From NCBI GenBank assembly GCA_002727895.1, contig PBUO01000015.1:1-20747 (forward strand): 20,747 nt of DNA, read 5' to 3'. The position numbers and the translations under genes are program-made. The notes below the pieces were generated by a model. That model worked only from the letters and a program-made list of their open reading frames with translations, made no database searches and was not told where the DNA came from. This stretch comes from Acidimicrobiaceae bacterium (GTDB lineage: Bacteria; Actinomycetota; Acidimicrobiia; Acidimicrobiales; MedAcidi-G1). Below, one piece after another: positions 1-6,829 of this stretch. Numbering within the stretch: the first letter of the stretch is position 1; the number at the start of each line of letters is the position of its first letter.

Positions 1-2
1 AC

Positions 3-578
3 ATGTCGGGCCCGGAGACCGTTGCTGCGGTGGTGCTGGCCGCCGGTGGGGGGACCCGCTGGGACGGCGACGGCCACAAGCTGCTGGCCCCCCTTGGTGG
101 GCGGCCACTGGCCGCCCACGCGTTCGACGCCGCGGCGGCCGCCGGCCTCGACGAGTTGGTGGTGGTGGTCGGTGCGGTCGACCTGGTGGCGGCCGGGGTC
201 GTGCCCGACGGGGCCACGGTGCTGGCTAACGGCCGGTGGGCCGACGGGCAGGCCGGTTCGCTGTGCCTGGCCGTCGAGCATGCCCGCTCGCAGGGCCACG
301 CTGCAGTGGTCGTCGGTCTGGCCGACAGCCCCGGGGTCCCGTCTGAGGCGTGGCGGGCCGTGGCCGCGGCGCCGTCGCCGTTGGCCGTGGCCACCTTCGC
401 CGGCCGTCGCCGTCCGCCCACCCGGATCGGCCGGAACCTCTGGGACTACTTGCCGACCGAGGGGGACCAGGGGGCGCGGGGCCTGCTGTCAGGGAGGCCG
501 GATCTAGTGCGGGAAGTACCCTGCCCGGGAGATCCCGCTGACGTGGACGTTCTGGAGGACCTCCGGCGATGGAGCTGA
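3..578 (+). CDS. MocA/MobA-like nucleotidyltransferase (molybdenum cofactor maturation)
   Basis: The 191-residue protein opens with the nucleotide-binding loop of the NTP-transferase fold (LAAGGGTRWDGDGHKLL, about residues 12-28). It also has a metal-site-like Asp in GLADSPGV, an R-P-P-T-R stretch, a GDQGARGLL motif and a final DVDVLEDL. These are in the order seen in MocA-type cytidylyltransferases, which turn Mo-molybdopterin into the dinucleotide cofactor used by xanthine-dehydrogenase and CO-dehydrogenase family enzymes. The family assignment is knowledge-based; the exact nucleotide (CTP or GTP) is inferred. The ATG lies two bases from the window edge, so its ribosome site is not visible, but the protein begins where the family normally begins. 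It overlaps coxG by 10 bases, implying one operon whose catalytic subunits probably lie upstream of the window. Confidence 0.88.
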   Translation: MSGPETVAAVVLAAGGGTRWDGDGHKLLAPLGGRPLAAHAFDAAAAAGLDELVVVVGAVDLVAAGVVPDGATVLANGRWADGQAGSLCLAVEHARSQGHAAVVVGLADSPGVPSEAWRAVAAAPSPLAVATFAGRRRPPTRIGRNLWDYLPTEGDQGARGLLSGRPDLVREVPCPGDPADVDVLEDLRRWS

Positions 579-1198
579 ACAACGACTTCGAGGTGGCCGC
601 CGCGGTCGACGAGGTGTGGGCCGTGCTGACCGACGTCGAGCGCATCGCACCCTGCCTGCCCGGTGCCCAGCTCCAGGAGGTCGAGGGCGACGAGTTTCGT
701 GGCGTGGTCAAGGTCAAGGTGGGTCCCATCACCGCCCAGTACAAGGGTGCGGCCTCGTTCGTGGAACGCGACGACGCCGGCCACCGGGCCGTGTTGCGGG
801 CCGAGGGCCGTGACACCCGGGGTGCCGGCAACGCCTCGGCCGACATCACCGCCGCCCTGGAGGCCACCGACGTCGGCACGAAGGTCACCGTCACCACCGA
901 GCTCACCGTCACCGGCAAGGTGGCCCAGTTCGGCCGCGGCGTGATGGCCGACGTGTCGAAGAAGCTGATGGGCCAGTTCGCCGACAACCTGAGCGAGCTG
1001 ATCGCGGCCTCCGACGCGCCCGTCGGGGAAACCTCGGCTGAGGGAGAGGAGCCCGCTGGCCGGGCCCCCGTCGCGGAGGCTGCCGACGTCGAGCCCGTGG
1101 ACCTGCTCGAGGCAGCCGGCGCGCCGGTGCTCAAGCGCCTGGGGCCGACGCTGCTGGTGGTGGCCGCCGTGGTCGTCGTGGTCCTGATCCTGGTCTGA
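569..1198 (+). CDS. coxG: CoxG family SRPBCC protein with C-terminal membrane anchor
   Basis: The protein is 209 residues. The first ~150 form a CoxG-type START/SRPBCC domain: N-terminal MELNNDFEVAAAVDEVWAVL, then CLPGAQL, VKVKVGPI and a late GRGVMADVSKKLMGQFADNL helix. A variable acidic linker follows, then a single hydrophobic helix at about 190-209 (LLVVAAVVVVVLILV) ending at the stop, so the protein should be tail-anchored in the membrane. In CO-dehydrogenase clusters CoxG tethers the molybdoenzyme to the membrane and helps hand electrons to quinone. A GGAGG at 554-558 precedes the ATG. Pairing with a MocA-like gene supports a role with a molybdenum hydroxylase, but whether the partner oxidises CO or another substrate cannot be told here. 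Confidence 0.88.
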   Translation: MELNNDFEVAAAVDEVWAVLTDVERIAPCLPGAQLQEVEGDEFRGVVKVKVGPITAQYKGAASFVERDDAGHRAVLRAEGRDTRGAGNASADITAALEATDVGTKVTVTTELTVTGKVAQFGRGVMADVSKKLMGQFADNLSELIAASDAPVGETSAEGEEPAGRAPVAEAADVEPVDLLEAAGAPVLKRLGPTLLVVAAVVVVVLILV

Positions 1199-1241
1199 GC
1201 CTGCGGGCCCGCGGCCTCACCGGACACGGCACTGGCGACCC

Positions 1242-1742
1242 ATGGACGACGCGGACCGCAACCGCGTGGCCGAGTTGCTCGGCCGGACCCCCGAAGGAGC
1301 CTTCGAGGTGGTGGTCCGTGATCCTGCCGACGATCCGGTCGGCACGCCAGTGGTGATCCGCAACCACCCGCTGCTCGATGACGGCCGTCCCATGCCGACC
1401 CGCTTCTGGCTGGTCGGCGACGACCTGCGGTCCCGGGTCGGCACGCTCGAGTCGACCGGAGGGGTCAGGGCCGCCGAGGCCGCCTGCGATCCCGCTGAAC
1501 TGGCTGCCGCCCACGACCGCTACGCCCGGGAACGGGACGCGGCCATCCCCGCCGACCACGACGGCCACCGGCCCTCCGGCGGGGTTGGGGGGACTCGACT
1601 CGGTGTCAAGTGCCTGCACGCCCACTACGCCTGGTTCCTGGCCGGGGGCGACGACCCGGTGGGGCGTTGGGTCCACGAACGCCTGAAGCGGGAACGGCCC
1701 GACTCCGAACCGGGTGACGACGAGGAGGCCACCGGTGGCTGA
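1242..1742 (+). CDS. DUF501 family protein
   Basis: This 166-residue protein is recognised as DUF501 by the N-terminal VVVRDPADDPVGTPVVIRN and PMPTRFWLVG segments and the C-terminal GVKCLHAHYAWFLAGG block with conserved Cys and His. The biochemical role of the family is unknown. In Mycobacterium tuberculosis the homologue sits between a DivIC/FtsB-like gene and ppx2, and here it directly precedes and overlaps a Ppx/GppA gene, so the pairing is conserved. The upstream FtsB-like and enolase genes are absent. The 43-base gap after coxG shows no clear ribosome site; the ATG is chosen because homology begins within a few residues of it. Confidence 0.87.
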   Translation: MDDADRNRVAELLGRTPEGAFEVVVRDPADDPVGTPVVIRNHPLLDDGRPMPTRFWLVGDDLRSRVGTLESTGGVRAAEAACDPAELAAAHDRYARERDAAIPADHDGHRPSGGVGGTRLGVKCLHAHYAWFLAGGDDPVGRWVHERLKRERPDSEPGDDEEATGG

Positions 1743-2673
1743 CGGCCAATCGAACCGGGTGGTGGCCGCCATCGACTGCGGGACGAACTCCACCCGCCTG
1801 CTGGTCGCCGAGGCTGGCGGTGGGCCCGGGACCTTCCGGACCCTGGATCGCCGGATGCGCATCACCCGGATGGGGGAGGGGGTCGACGCCACCGGCCGCC
1901 TGGCCGACACGGCCGTGGCCCGGGTGCTGGACGTCCTCCGGGAGTACCGCGGGGTGATGGACGACATCGGGGTGGAGGCGTGCCGGATCACCGCCACCTC
2001 GGCGGCCCGCGATGCCGTCAACCGTGACGACTTTTTCGACGCGGCCGAGGCCGTCGTCGGCTTCCGGCCCGAGTTGCTGTCCGGCCTCGAGGAGGGTCGG
2101 CTCTCGTTCGACGGGGCCACCGCGGACCTGGACGCCGCCGACGGCCCCTTCCTGGTCGTCGACATCGGCGGTGGGTCGACCGAGTTCGTAGTCGGGACCA
2201 CCGAGGCGGAGGCCGCGTGGTCCTGCGACATGGGCTGCGTGCGGCTGACGGAGCAGTGGATCGAGCACGACCCGGCGCTGCCCGAGGAGCTGGTGGCCTG
2301 CCTGTCGGTGGTCGACGCCCATCTGGACGACGTGTTGCGGGAGGTGCCCGGAGCGGGTGGGGCGCGCACCCTGGTTGGGCTGGCCGGCACGGTGTCGTGC
2401 GCGGCGGCGGTCGAGATCGGCCTCGCCGAGTACGACCGGGAGAGGATCCACCACTTCGTGCTGACCCGTGAGGCGGTCGAAGACGTCTTCCGGACCCTGG
2501 CCACCGAGGACCGCGGGGAGCGCATGGCCAACCCGGGCATGGAGGAGGCGCGTGCCGACGTGATCGTGGGTGGCCTGTCGGTGCTGGTGAAGGTGATGCG
2601 TCGCTTCCAATTCGACGCGTGCCTGGTCTCGGAATCCGACATCCTCGACGGGCTGGCGGGATCCCAGCTCTGA
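1735..2673 (+). CDS. Ppx/GppA family phosphatase
   Basis: The 312-residue protein has the actin-like ASKHA phosphatase fold: phosphate-1 loop AIDCGTNSTRLL (Asp14), phosphate-2 loop DIGGGSTEFVVG (from Asp143) and VGLAGTVSCAA. It hydrolyses polyphosphate or pppGpp, and the sequence alone does not say which. It is the short two-domain form, like mycobacterial Ppx1/Ppx2, without the HD domain of E. coli enzymes. A GTG at 1714 would also open the frame, but the GTG at 1735 follows GAGGAGG (1722-1728) by six bases and starts the protein close to the first motif, so it is preferred. The start overlaps the end of the DUF501 gene by 8 bases, indicating translational coupling. Confidence 0.9.
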   Translation: MADGQSNRVVAAIDCGTNSTRLLVAEAGGGPGTFRTLDRRMRITRMGEGVDATGRLADTAVARVLDVLREYRGVMDDIGVEACRITATSAARDAVNRDDFFDAAEAVVGFRPELLSGLEEGRLSFDGATADLDAADGPFLVVDIGGGSTEFVVGTTEAEAAWSCDMGCVRLTEQWIEHDPALPEELVACLSVVDAHLDDVLREVPGAGGARTLVGLAGTVSCAAAVEIGLAEYDRERIHHFVLTREAVEDVFRTLATEDRGERMANPGMEEARADVIVGGLSVLVKVMRRFQFDACLVSESDILDGLAGSQL

Positions 2674-2714
2674 GGGAACGGGCTCTGCTGGCCGCTCGGG
2701 GACCATGGGGCGAG

Positions 2715-2758
2715 TTTTCCCCTGAGGGAAATACTTTCCCAGCAGTAGTGATTTTCCG
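2715..2758. promoter_or_regulatory. Clustered TTTCCC/GGGAAA inverted repeats, candidate operator
   Basis: TTTCCC at 2716-2721, GGGAAA at 2726-2731 and TTTCCC at 2735-2740 form two interlocking inverted repeats with spacers of 4 and 3 bases. A fourth near-copy, TTTCCG, lies at 2753-2758. The same-strand copies are about 19 and 18 bases apart, close to two helical turns. The block is AT-rich against GC-rich surroundings and ends just before a -10-like box for the aminotransferase gene, so binding of a regulator would cover the -35 region. The regulator is unknown. Use as a weak terminator for the upstream phosphatase gene is less likely, as each stem is only 6 bp. Confidence 0.55.
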
Positions 2759-2759
2759 T

Positions 2760-2765
2760 TAGGAT
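2760..2765 (+). promoter_or_regulatory. Putative -10 box (TAGGAT) of a leaderless transcript
   Basis: TAGGAT fits the actinobacterial TANNNT -10 pattern and stands exactly 7 bases before the ATG at 2773, so the mRNA would start at or next to the start codon. The A-G-G-A at 2761-2764 could instead act as a weak ribosome site; the sequence cannot separate the two. Confidence 0.45.
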
Positions 2766-2772
2766 GTGTCCC

Positions 2773-3867
2773 ATGTCGCACGCAGATCGAATCCTCATGG
2801 GTCCCGGACCGGGGAACCCGTACCCGGAGGTCATCGAGGCCTTCGGACGTCCGGTCCTCGGCCACCTCGACCCGGACTTCATCGCCCTCCTGGACGAGGT
2901 CAACGACCGTCTACGCCAGGTGTTCCTCACGGAGAACCCGCTGACCTTCCCGGTCTCGGCCACCGGGTCGGCCGGCATGGAGGCCACCTTCGTCAACGTG
3001 CTCGGGCCCGGCGACGTGGTCGTGGTCGGCGTCAACGGCGTGTTTGGAGAGCGCATGTGCGACGTGGCGTCGCGGTGCGGCGCCGAGGTGGTCCGCGTCG
3101 AGGCCGAGTGGGGCACCGCCATCGATCCCCAGGCCCTCCTCGACGCCCACCCCTCGCCCAAGGTCATCGCCGTGGTCCACGCCGAGACCTCCACCGGGGT
3201 CCGCAACGACATCCAGCCCATCGGCGCCGGCAAGGGCGACGCCCTCCTGCTCGTCGACTGCGTCACCTCCCTCGGCGGCATCCCGCTGGAGATCGACGAG
3301 TGGGGCGTGGACCTGGCCTACAGCGGCACCCAGAAATGCCTCGGCGTGCCCCCCGGGCTGTCGCCGGTCACCGTGTCGAACCGAGCCATCGAGGGCTTCG
3401 TCGAGAAGTCGCAGTCGTGGTACCTCGACTTCTCGATGATCGCCAGCTACGTGACCGGTGGTGGCGCCCGCGCATACCACCACACGGCGCCCATCTCCAT
3501 GATCTACGCCCTCCACGCCGGCCTCGGGGTGGTCCTCGACGAGGGCCTCGAGAACGTCCACGCCCGTCACCGGGCCTGCGGCGAGCGCCTCCAGGACGGG
3601 CTGGTCAAGCGGGGCTTCGAGCTCTTCGCCCAGGAGGGGAACCGCCTCCCCGAGTTGACCTCGGTCATCGTGCCCCTCGACCGCCTGCCTTCGGGCGCAG
3701 ACGAGGCCGGCGTCCGACGTCGGCTGCTCACTGAGTACGGCATCGAGATCGGCGGCGGGCTAGGCCCGGTGGCCGGCCAGGTGTGGCGCATCGGCTGCAT
3801 GGGCCACACGGCCCGCGAGCGCAACGTGACCATGCTGCTCGGCGCCCTCGACGAGATCCTGGGCTGA
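2773..3867 (+). CDS. Alanine-glyoxylate / serine-pyruvate-type aminotransferase (class V, PLP)
   Basis: The 364-residue fold-type I PLP enzyme resembles human AGXT along its length. It has the N-terminal MGPGPGNPYPEV, NPLTFPVSATGSAGMEA, the cofactor aspartate in LLLVDCVTSLGG (Asp162), and the Schiff-base lysine in YSGTQKCLGVPPG (Lys188). It continues with YHHTAPISMIYAL and the carboxylate-binding arginine in WRIGCMGHTA. It should transfer an amino group from alanine or serine to glyoxylate; a purine-pathway ureidoglycine-glyoxylate role (PucG) is also possible. The ATG at 2773 is preferred over one at 2764 because it aligns with the family start and lies 7 bases after a -10-like box. It is a single-gene unit with its own promoter region and a strong hairpin behind it. 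Confidence 0.88.
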   Translation: MSHADRILMGPGPGNPYPEVIEAFGRPVLGHLDPDFIALLDEVNDRLRQVFLTENPLTFPVSATGSAGMEATFVNVLGPGDVVVVGVNGVFGERMCDVASRCGAEVVRVEAEWGTAIDPQALLDAHPSPKVIAVVHAETSTGVRNDIQPIGAGKGDALLLVDCVTSLGGIPLEIDEWGVDLAYSGTQKCLGVPPGLSPVTVSNRAIEGFVEKSQSWYLDFSMIASYVTGGGARAYHHTAPISMIYALHAGLGVVLDEGLENVHARHRACGERLQDGLVKRGFELFAQEGNRLPELTSVIVPLDRLPSGADEAGVRRRLLTEYGIEIGGGLGPVAGQVWRIGCMGHTARERNVTMLLGALDEILG

Positions 3868-3873
3868 CGATCC

Positions 3874-3899
3874 GCCGAGCCGGCCCGTCCCGGCTCGGC
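3874..3899 (+). terminator. Strong GC hairpin after the aminotransferase gene
   Basis: GCCGAGCCGG (3874-3883) and CCGGCTCGGC (3890-3899) form a perfect 10-bp stem with a 6-base loop, beginning 7 bases after the stop codon. There is no U tract, which is usual for actinobacterial terminators. It separates the aminotransferase from the acetyltransferase gene downstream. Confidence 0.75.
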
Positions 3900-3946
3900 A
3901 CGCCCCGGGTTGCCCTTCGCCGGTAGCCCGCGGGGAGGATGGAACC

Positions 3947-4606
3947 GTGGCCATCGACGAACGGATCGACGCACCGGTCCTGATCGGACGGCGCATCACC
4001 CTGCGCCCCCTCGAGCCCGAGGACTTCGCTGACTGGCGTGAGGTCCGTCGCCACAACGCCGGCTGGCTGACCCGCTGGGAGCCCCGTCGGGACTTCGGCC
4101 AGCCTGACCCGGTCGAGGACCGGCGGGCCTTCGCCATGCGCTGCGCCAGCCGCCGGCGCGAGCACCAGGTGGGGACCGGCTGGGGCTTCGGCGTCTTCGT
4201 GGACGCCGGCGACGGCTCCTCCGGTGAAGGCCCGACCGACGGTCTCCCGGAGTTGGCCGGCGAGCTGAACCTGTCCAACGTGGTCCGGGGGGCGTTCCGC
4301 AGTGCCCACGTCGGCTATTGGATGGACGAGCGCCGGGCCGGGAACGGGTACATCCCCGAGGCGCTGGTCGCCGCCTGCCGCTTCGCCTTCGAAGAGGCCG
4401 ACCTGCACCGCCTCCAGGTGTCGATCGTGCCACGTAACACCCGGTCCCGCCGGGTGGTCGAGAAACTGGAACTTCGTTGCGAGGGGCTGGCCGAGCGCTA
4501 CCTGGAGATCGATGGCGTCTGGGAAGACCACCTCCGCTACGCCGTCACCGCCGAGGAGTGGTGCCTGCGGCGTGCCGAGCTGTCGTCGACCTGGCTGGAG
4601 GGCTGA
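3947..4606 (+). CDS. GNAT family N-acetyltransferase, RimJ/RimL type
   Basis: The 219-residue protein begins with the RimJ/RimL pattern (LIGRRITLRPLEPEDFADW) and carries the acetyl-CoA core: AHVGYWMDERRAGNGYIPEAL, where R-x-G-N-G-Y is the pyrophosphate loop. Next come HRLQVSIVPRNTRSRRVVEKL and the C-terminal EGLAERYLEIDGVWEDHLRYAV. Relatives acetylate the N-terminal alanine of ribosomal proteins, small molecules or antibiotics; the substrate here is unknown. The GTG start follows GGGGAGGA (3932-3939) by 7 bases. It is monocistronic, between the aminotransferase terminator and a convergent crotonase gene. Confidence 0.87.
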   Translation: MAIDERIDAPVLIGRRITLRPLEPEDFADWREVRRHNAGWLTRWEPRRDFGQPDPVEDRRAFAMRCASRRREHQVGTGWGFGVFVDAGDGSSGEGPTDGLPELAGELNLSNVVRGAFRSAHVGYWMDERRAGNGYIPEALVAACRFAFEEADLHRLQVSIVPRNTRSRRVVEKLELRCEGLAERYLEIDGVWEDHLRYAVTAEEWCLRRAELSSTWLEG

Positions 4607-4650
4607 CCGGGCCGCTGAGCGGGACGAGCCCGCCCGGACGCTCAGCCCTT
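4599..4650. terminator. Probable bidirectional terminator between convergent genes
   Basis: The 35-base gap between two convergent stop codons is built of nested inverted repeats. AGGGCTGA (4599-4606) pairs with TCAGCCCT (4642-4649), CCGGGC (4607-4612) with GCCCGG (4632-4637), and an alternative GCGGG (4619-4623) with CCCGC (4629-4633). Either fold gives a stable GC hairpin able to end transcription from both sides. Confidence 0.5.
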
Positions 4651-5409
4651 CTCGGCGATCCGGGCCCTCAGCTTCGTCACCATCTCGGTGAACTCCGGTT
4701 GGCGCATCGACCACACCTGCGGCTCGATCTCCAACTGCACCGACGGCACCGACTCGGTGACGGCCGCCGTGTCGTGGAGCGTCTTCTTGGTCACCGCCAC
4801 CAGATCGCGGGGGTGTCCGGCCGCCCTCGCCGCGTACTCCACGGCCCGGTCGACCAGCGCTTCGTCGTCCACGCACTCCCAGGCCACTCCGTGGCGGGCC
4901 GCCGCCTCGCCATCCAGGATCTGCTCGAACAGCACCATGGCCTTGGCCGTCTGCAGGTCGGTGATGTTGCGGAGGCGCCAAGTGTGTCCGCCACCCGGAT
5001 GGATGCCGATGGTCAGGAAGCGGGAGTCGAACTTCGCCGAGCGGGCGGCCACCACCAGGTCGCAGGCCAGCACCATGTTCATGCCGGCGCCCACCGCGGC
5101 ACCGTTGACGGCGGCCACGGTGGGGAGCGGCGTGTGGGCCACCCGGAGGAAGCCCCGGTAGATGTCGGGCAGGGCGCCGTCGGCGTCGCCCGATCCGGCG
5201 TCCAGCAGGTCGTCCAGCACCGCGCCGGCGCAGAAGGCCCGGCCGGCACCGGTGACCACCACCGCTCCGACGTCTTCGTCGGCCTCCAGTTCGTCGAAGG
5301 CAGCGAGGAGCTCGTCGTTCATCTCGTCGCTCACCACGTTGCGGCGGTCGGGATCGTCGAAGGTCAGGATGGCCACGCGGTCGCGGCGCTCGATTCGAAG
5401 CACGCTCAT
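4642..5409 (-). CDS. Crotonase-fold (enoyl-CoA hydratase/isomerase family) protein lacking hydratase glutamates
   Basis: The 255-residue protein has the crotonase spine: RVAILTFDDPDRRNVVSDEM, the oxyanion-hole segment GAGRAFCAGAVL, VNGAAVGAGMNMVLACDL (residues 101-117) and KFDSRFLTIGIHPGGGHTW. It should bind an acyl-CoA and stabilise an enolate. In hydratases two glutamates add water. By alignment of the GGGCE and FGQPE motifs these positions are Asn111 and Phe131 here, so hydration is doubtful; isomerase, ring-cleaving or other crotonase chemistry is possible. The start at 5409 is chosen over an upstream ATG at 5454 because homology begins there, and a GAGAAT box (5421-5416) stands 6 bases before it. 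It is divergent from the MFS gene. Confidence 0.88.
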   Translation of the reverse strand: MSVLRIERRDRVAILTFDDPDRRNVVSDEMNDELLAAFDELEADEDVGAVVVTGAGRAFCAGAVLDDLLDAGSGDADGALPDIYRGFLRVAHTPLPTVAAVNGAAVGAGMNMVLACDLVVAARSAKFDSRFLTIGIHPGGGHTWRLRNITDLQTAKAMVLFEQILDGEAAARHGVAWECVDDEALVDRAVEYAARAAGHPRDLVAVTKKTLHDTAAVTESVPSVQLEIEPQVWSMRQPEFTEMVTKLRARIAEKG

Positions 5410-5499
5410 GCCCGCATTCTCGCACGGGCCCGGAATCCGAACCCTGCCGGACATGAACCGGTGGACGGGCCGGAGGCGGGCCCGGGGGAGGGCCGGACC

Positions 5500-5505
5500 T
5501 AGGGT
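5500..5505 (+). promoter_or_regulatory. Putative -10 box (TAGGGT) of leaderless MFS transcript
   Basis: TAGGGT matches TANNNT and stands exactly 7 bases before the GTG at 5513. No convincing -35 element is seen in the GC-rich upstream DNA. Confidence 0.4.
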
Positions 5506-5512
5506 CGAGCGG

Positions 5513-6787
5513 GTGTCGGACGGGGCCCGGGAGCAGCAGCGGAGCCGACGGTTCCCGGCGCTGGCCTACCGCAACTACCGGCTCTTCTGGTTGGGCGGGG
5601 TGCTGACCAACAACGGTCGGTGGACCCAGTACGTGGCCTCGTACTACGTCATCTACCAACTCACCGAGTCGGCGGCCTGGGTGGGGGCGGCCGCCTTCTC
5701 GTCGTTCATCCCCATGCTTCTCACCAACCCGATCGCCGGCCACGTCTCGGACCGCTTCGACCGACGACTCGTACTGCTGTGCACCAACACGGCCTGCTCG
5801 CTACTGGCCGCCGGCATGGCGGTCTCGTGGGGCGCCGGGCTGCGGGACCCGTGGGCGTGGATGGTCCTGCTGCTGGTCGGCGGGCTCGTGTACGGGATCC
5901 AGCTACCCACCTGGCAGTCGTTCGTCGCCGAGTGCGTGCCCCGCGAGCACCTCCGTAACGCCATCACCCTGAACTCCACCCAGTTCAACGCGGCCCGCAC
6001 GGTCGGGCCGGCCCTCGGCGGCTTCGTGATCGGCACCCTCGGCCCCGGGTGGGCGCTGGCCGTGGCCGCCCTGGCCTATGGGCCGATCCTGACCACCCTG
6101 TCGATGATCCGCGCCGCAGAGCTCTTCCGACCTGATCCCGGGTCCGGGGGCGACGGCTCGGTCGGCGAGGCGACCGACGGATCGGTGATGGCCCAGTACC
6201 GGGAGTCCATCCGGTACGTCCTCGACTCGCCGGGGATCCGCACGGCCATCCTCGTCACCGCCCTGATCTCGACCATGGGCCAGCCGGTGGTCCAGCAGAT
6301 CGTGGTCTTCGCCGAGGAGGTCTTTGAGGTCTCGCCGTTCTGGTTCGGAATGCTCGGCTCGGCCCAGGGCATCGGAGCGCTGTTGGCGGCGCCGGTGGTG
6401 GCCGGCGAGCTGAGCCTCCTGCGGAGGTCCCGCATCCAGGTCCTGGCCACCTGCGGCTACGGAATCGCCCTGGCCCTGTTCGCTCTCGCCCCGACCCTGT
6501 GGATGGGCTTCGTGGGCCTCGGGCTGATCGGTGCCATGCACCTGGCCTCGGCGTCCAACCTGAACTCGACGGTGCAGCTCCAGGTGGAGGACGCCCGGCG
6601 GGGCCGGGTCATGGCCTTGTACCTCATGGGGGTGCTCGGCGTGTCGCCGTTCGCCAACCTGCTCATGGGCGGGGCTATCACGGTGTTTGGGCCGCGGGCC
6701 GTGGTGACCGTGGCCGGGCTGGTCGTGCTGGCGGGCGGCCTGTTCCTGCACGCCACCGGACGCCTGCGCCTCCTCGACGCCGGCTGA
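5513..6787 (+). CDS. MFS transporter, EntS/DHA3-like exporter
   Basis: The 424-residue membrane protein has about 12 hydrophobic helices. After a basic N-terminus come FPALAYRNYRLFWLGGVL and the hallmark loop between helices 2 and 3 (GHVSDRFDRRLVLLC). AECVPREHLRNAITLNS and ARTVGPALGGFVIGTLGPG follow, as in enterobactin-exporter-like (MFS_3) proteins, with a central cytoplasmic loop near PDPGSGGDGSVGEATDGS. It probably exports a small molecule by proton antiport; the substrate is unknown. The frame is open far upstream, but the GTG at 5513 begins the protein at the family start and lies 7 bases after a TAGGGT box. It is divergent from the crotonase gene, so the pair could share regulation. Confidence 0.87.
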   Translation: MSDGAREQQRSRRFPALAYRNYRLFWLGGVLTNNGRWTQYVASYYVIYQLTESAAWVGAAAFSSFIPMLLTNPIAGHVSDRFDRRLVLLCTNTACSLLAAGMAVSWGAGLRDPWAWMVLLLVGGLVYGIQLPTWQSFVAECVPREHLRNAITLNSTQFNAARTVGPALGGFVIGTLGPGWALAVAALAYGPILTTLSMIRAAELFRPDPGSGGDGSVGEATDGSVMAQYRESIRYVLDSPGIRTAILVTALISTMGQPVVQQIVVFAEEVFEVSPFWFGMLGSAQGIGALLAAPVVAGELSLLRRSRIQVLATCGYGIALALFALAPTLWMGFVGLGLIGAMHLASASNLNSTVQLQVEDARRGRVMALYLMGVLGVSPFANLLMGGAITVFGPRAVVTVAGLVVLAGGLFLHATGRLRLLDAG

Positions 6788-6829
6788 CCCGGGCCCCGCC
6801 CCAGGGACGCGGGCTCGCCGGAGCGGTCA
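6784..6829. terminator. Possible bidirectional terminator between MFS and nuclease genes
   Basis: CTGACC at the MFS stop and GGTCAG at the nuclease stop are inverted repeats. Between them GCCCCGC and GCGGGC can pair with a one-base bulge. The signal is weaker than the two hairpins to the left of this junction. Confidence 0.35.

Noticed and set aside
2716..2731. TTTCCC-CTGA-GGGAAA as an intrinsic terminator of the phosphatase gene
   Set aside because: The stem is only 6 bp, no T tract follows directly, and a third interlocking half-site suits an operator better.
1131..3281. 716-residue open frame on the minus strand
   Set aside because: It covers DUF501, Ppx/GppA and the aminotransferase start on the opposite strand; composition is Ser/Arg/Thr-rich with no domain.
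5162..5512. Upstream extension of the MFS frame
   Set aside because: It is antisense to the crotonase gene, and the residues are not MFS-like; the GTG at 5513 fits the family start and has a -10 box in register.
3728..5743. 671-residue open frame on the minus strand
   Set aside because: It is antisense or out of frame to the aminotransferase end, the GNAT gene and the crotonase gene, all with clear family motifs. The translation is Arg/Gly/Pro-rich low complexity, typical of a high-GC shadow frame.
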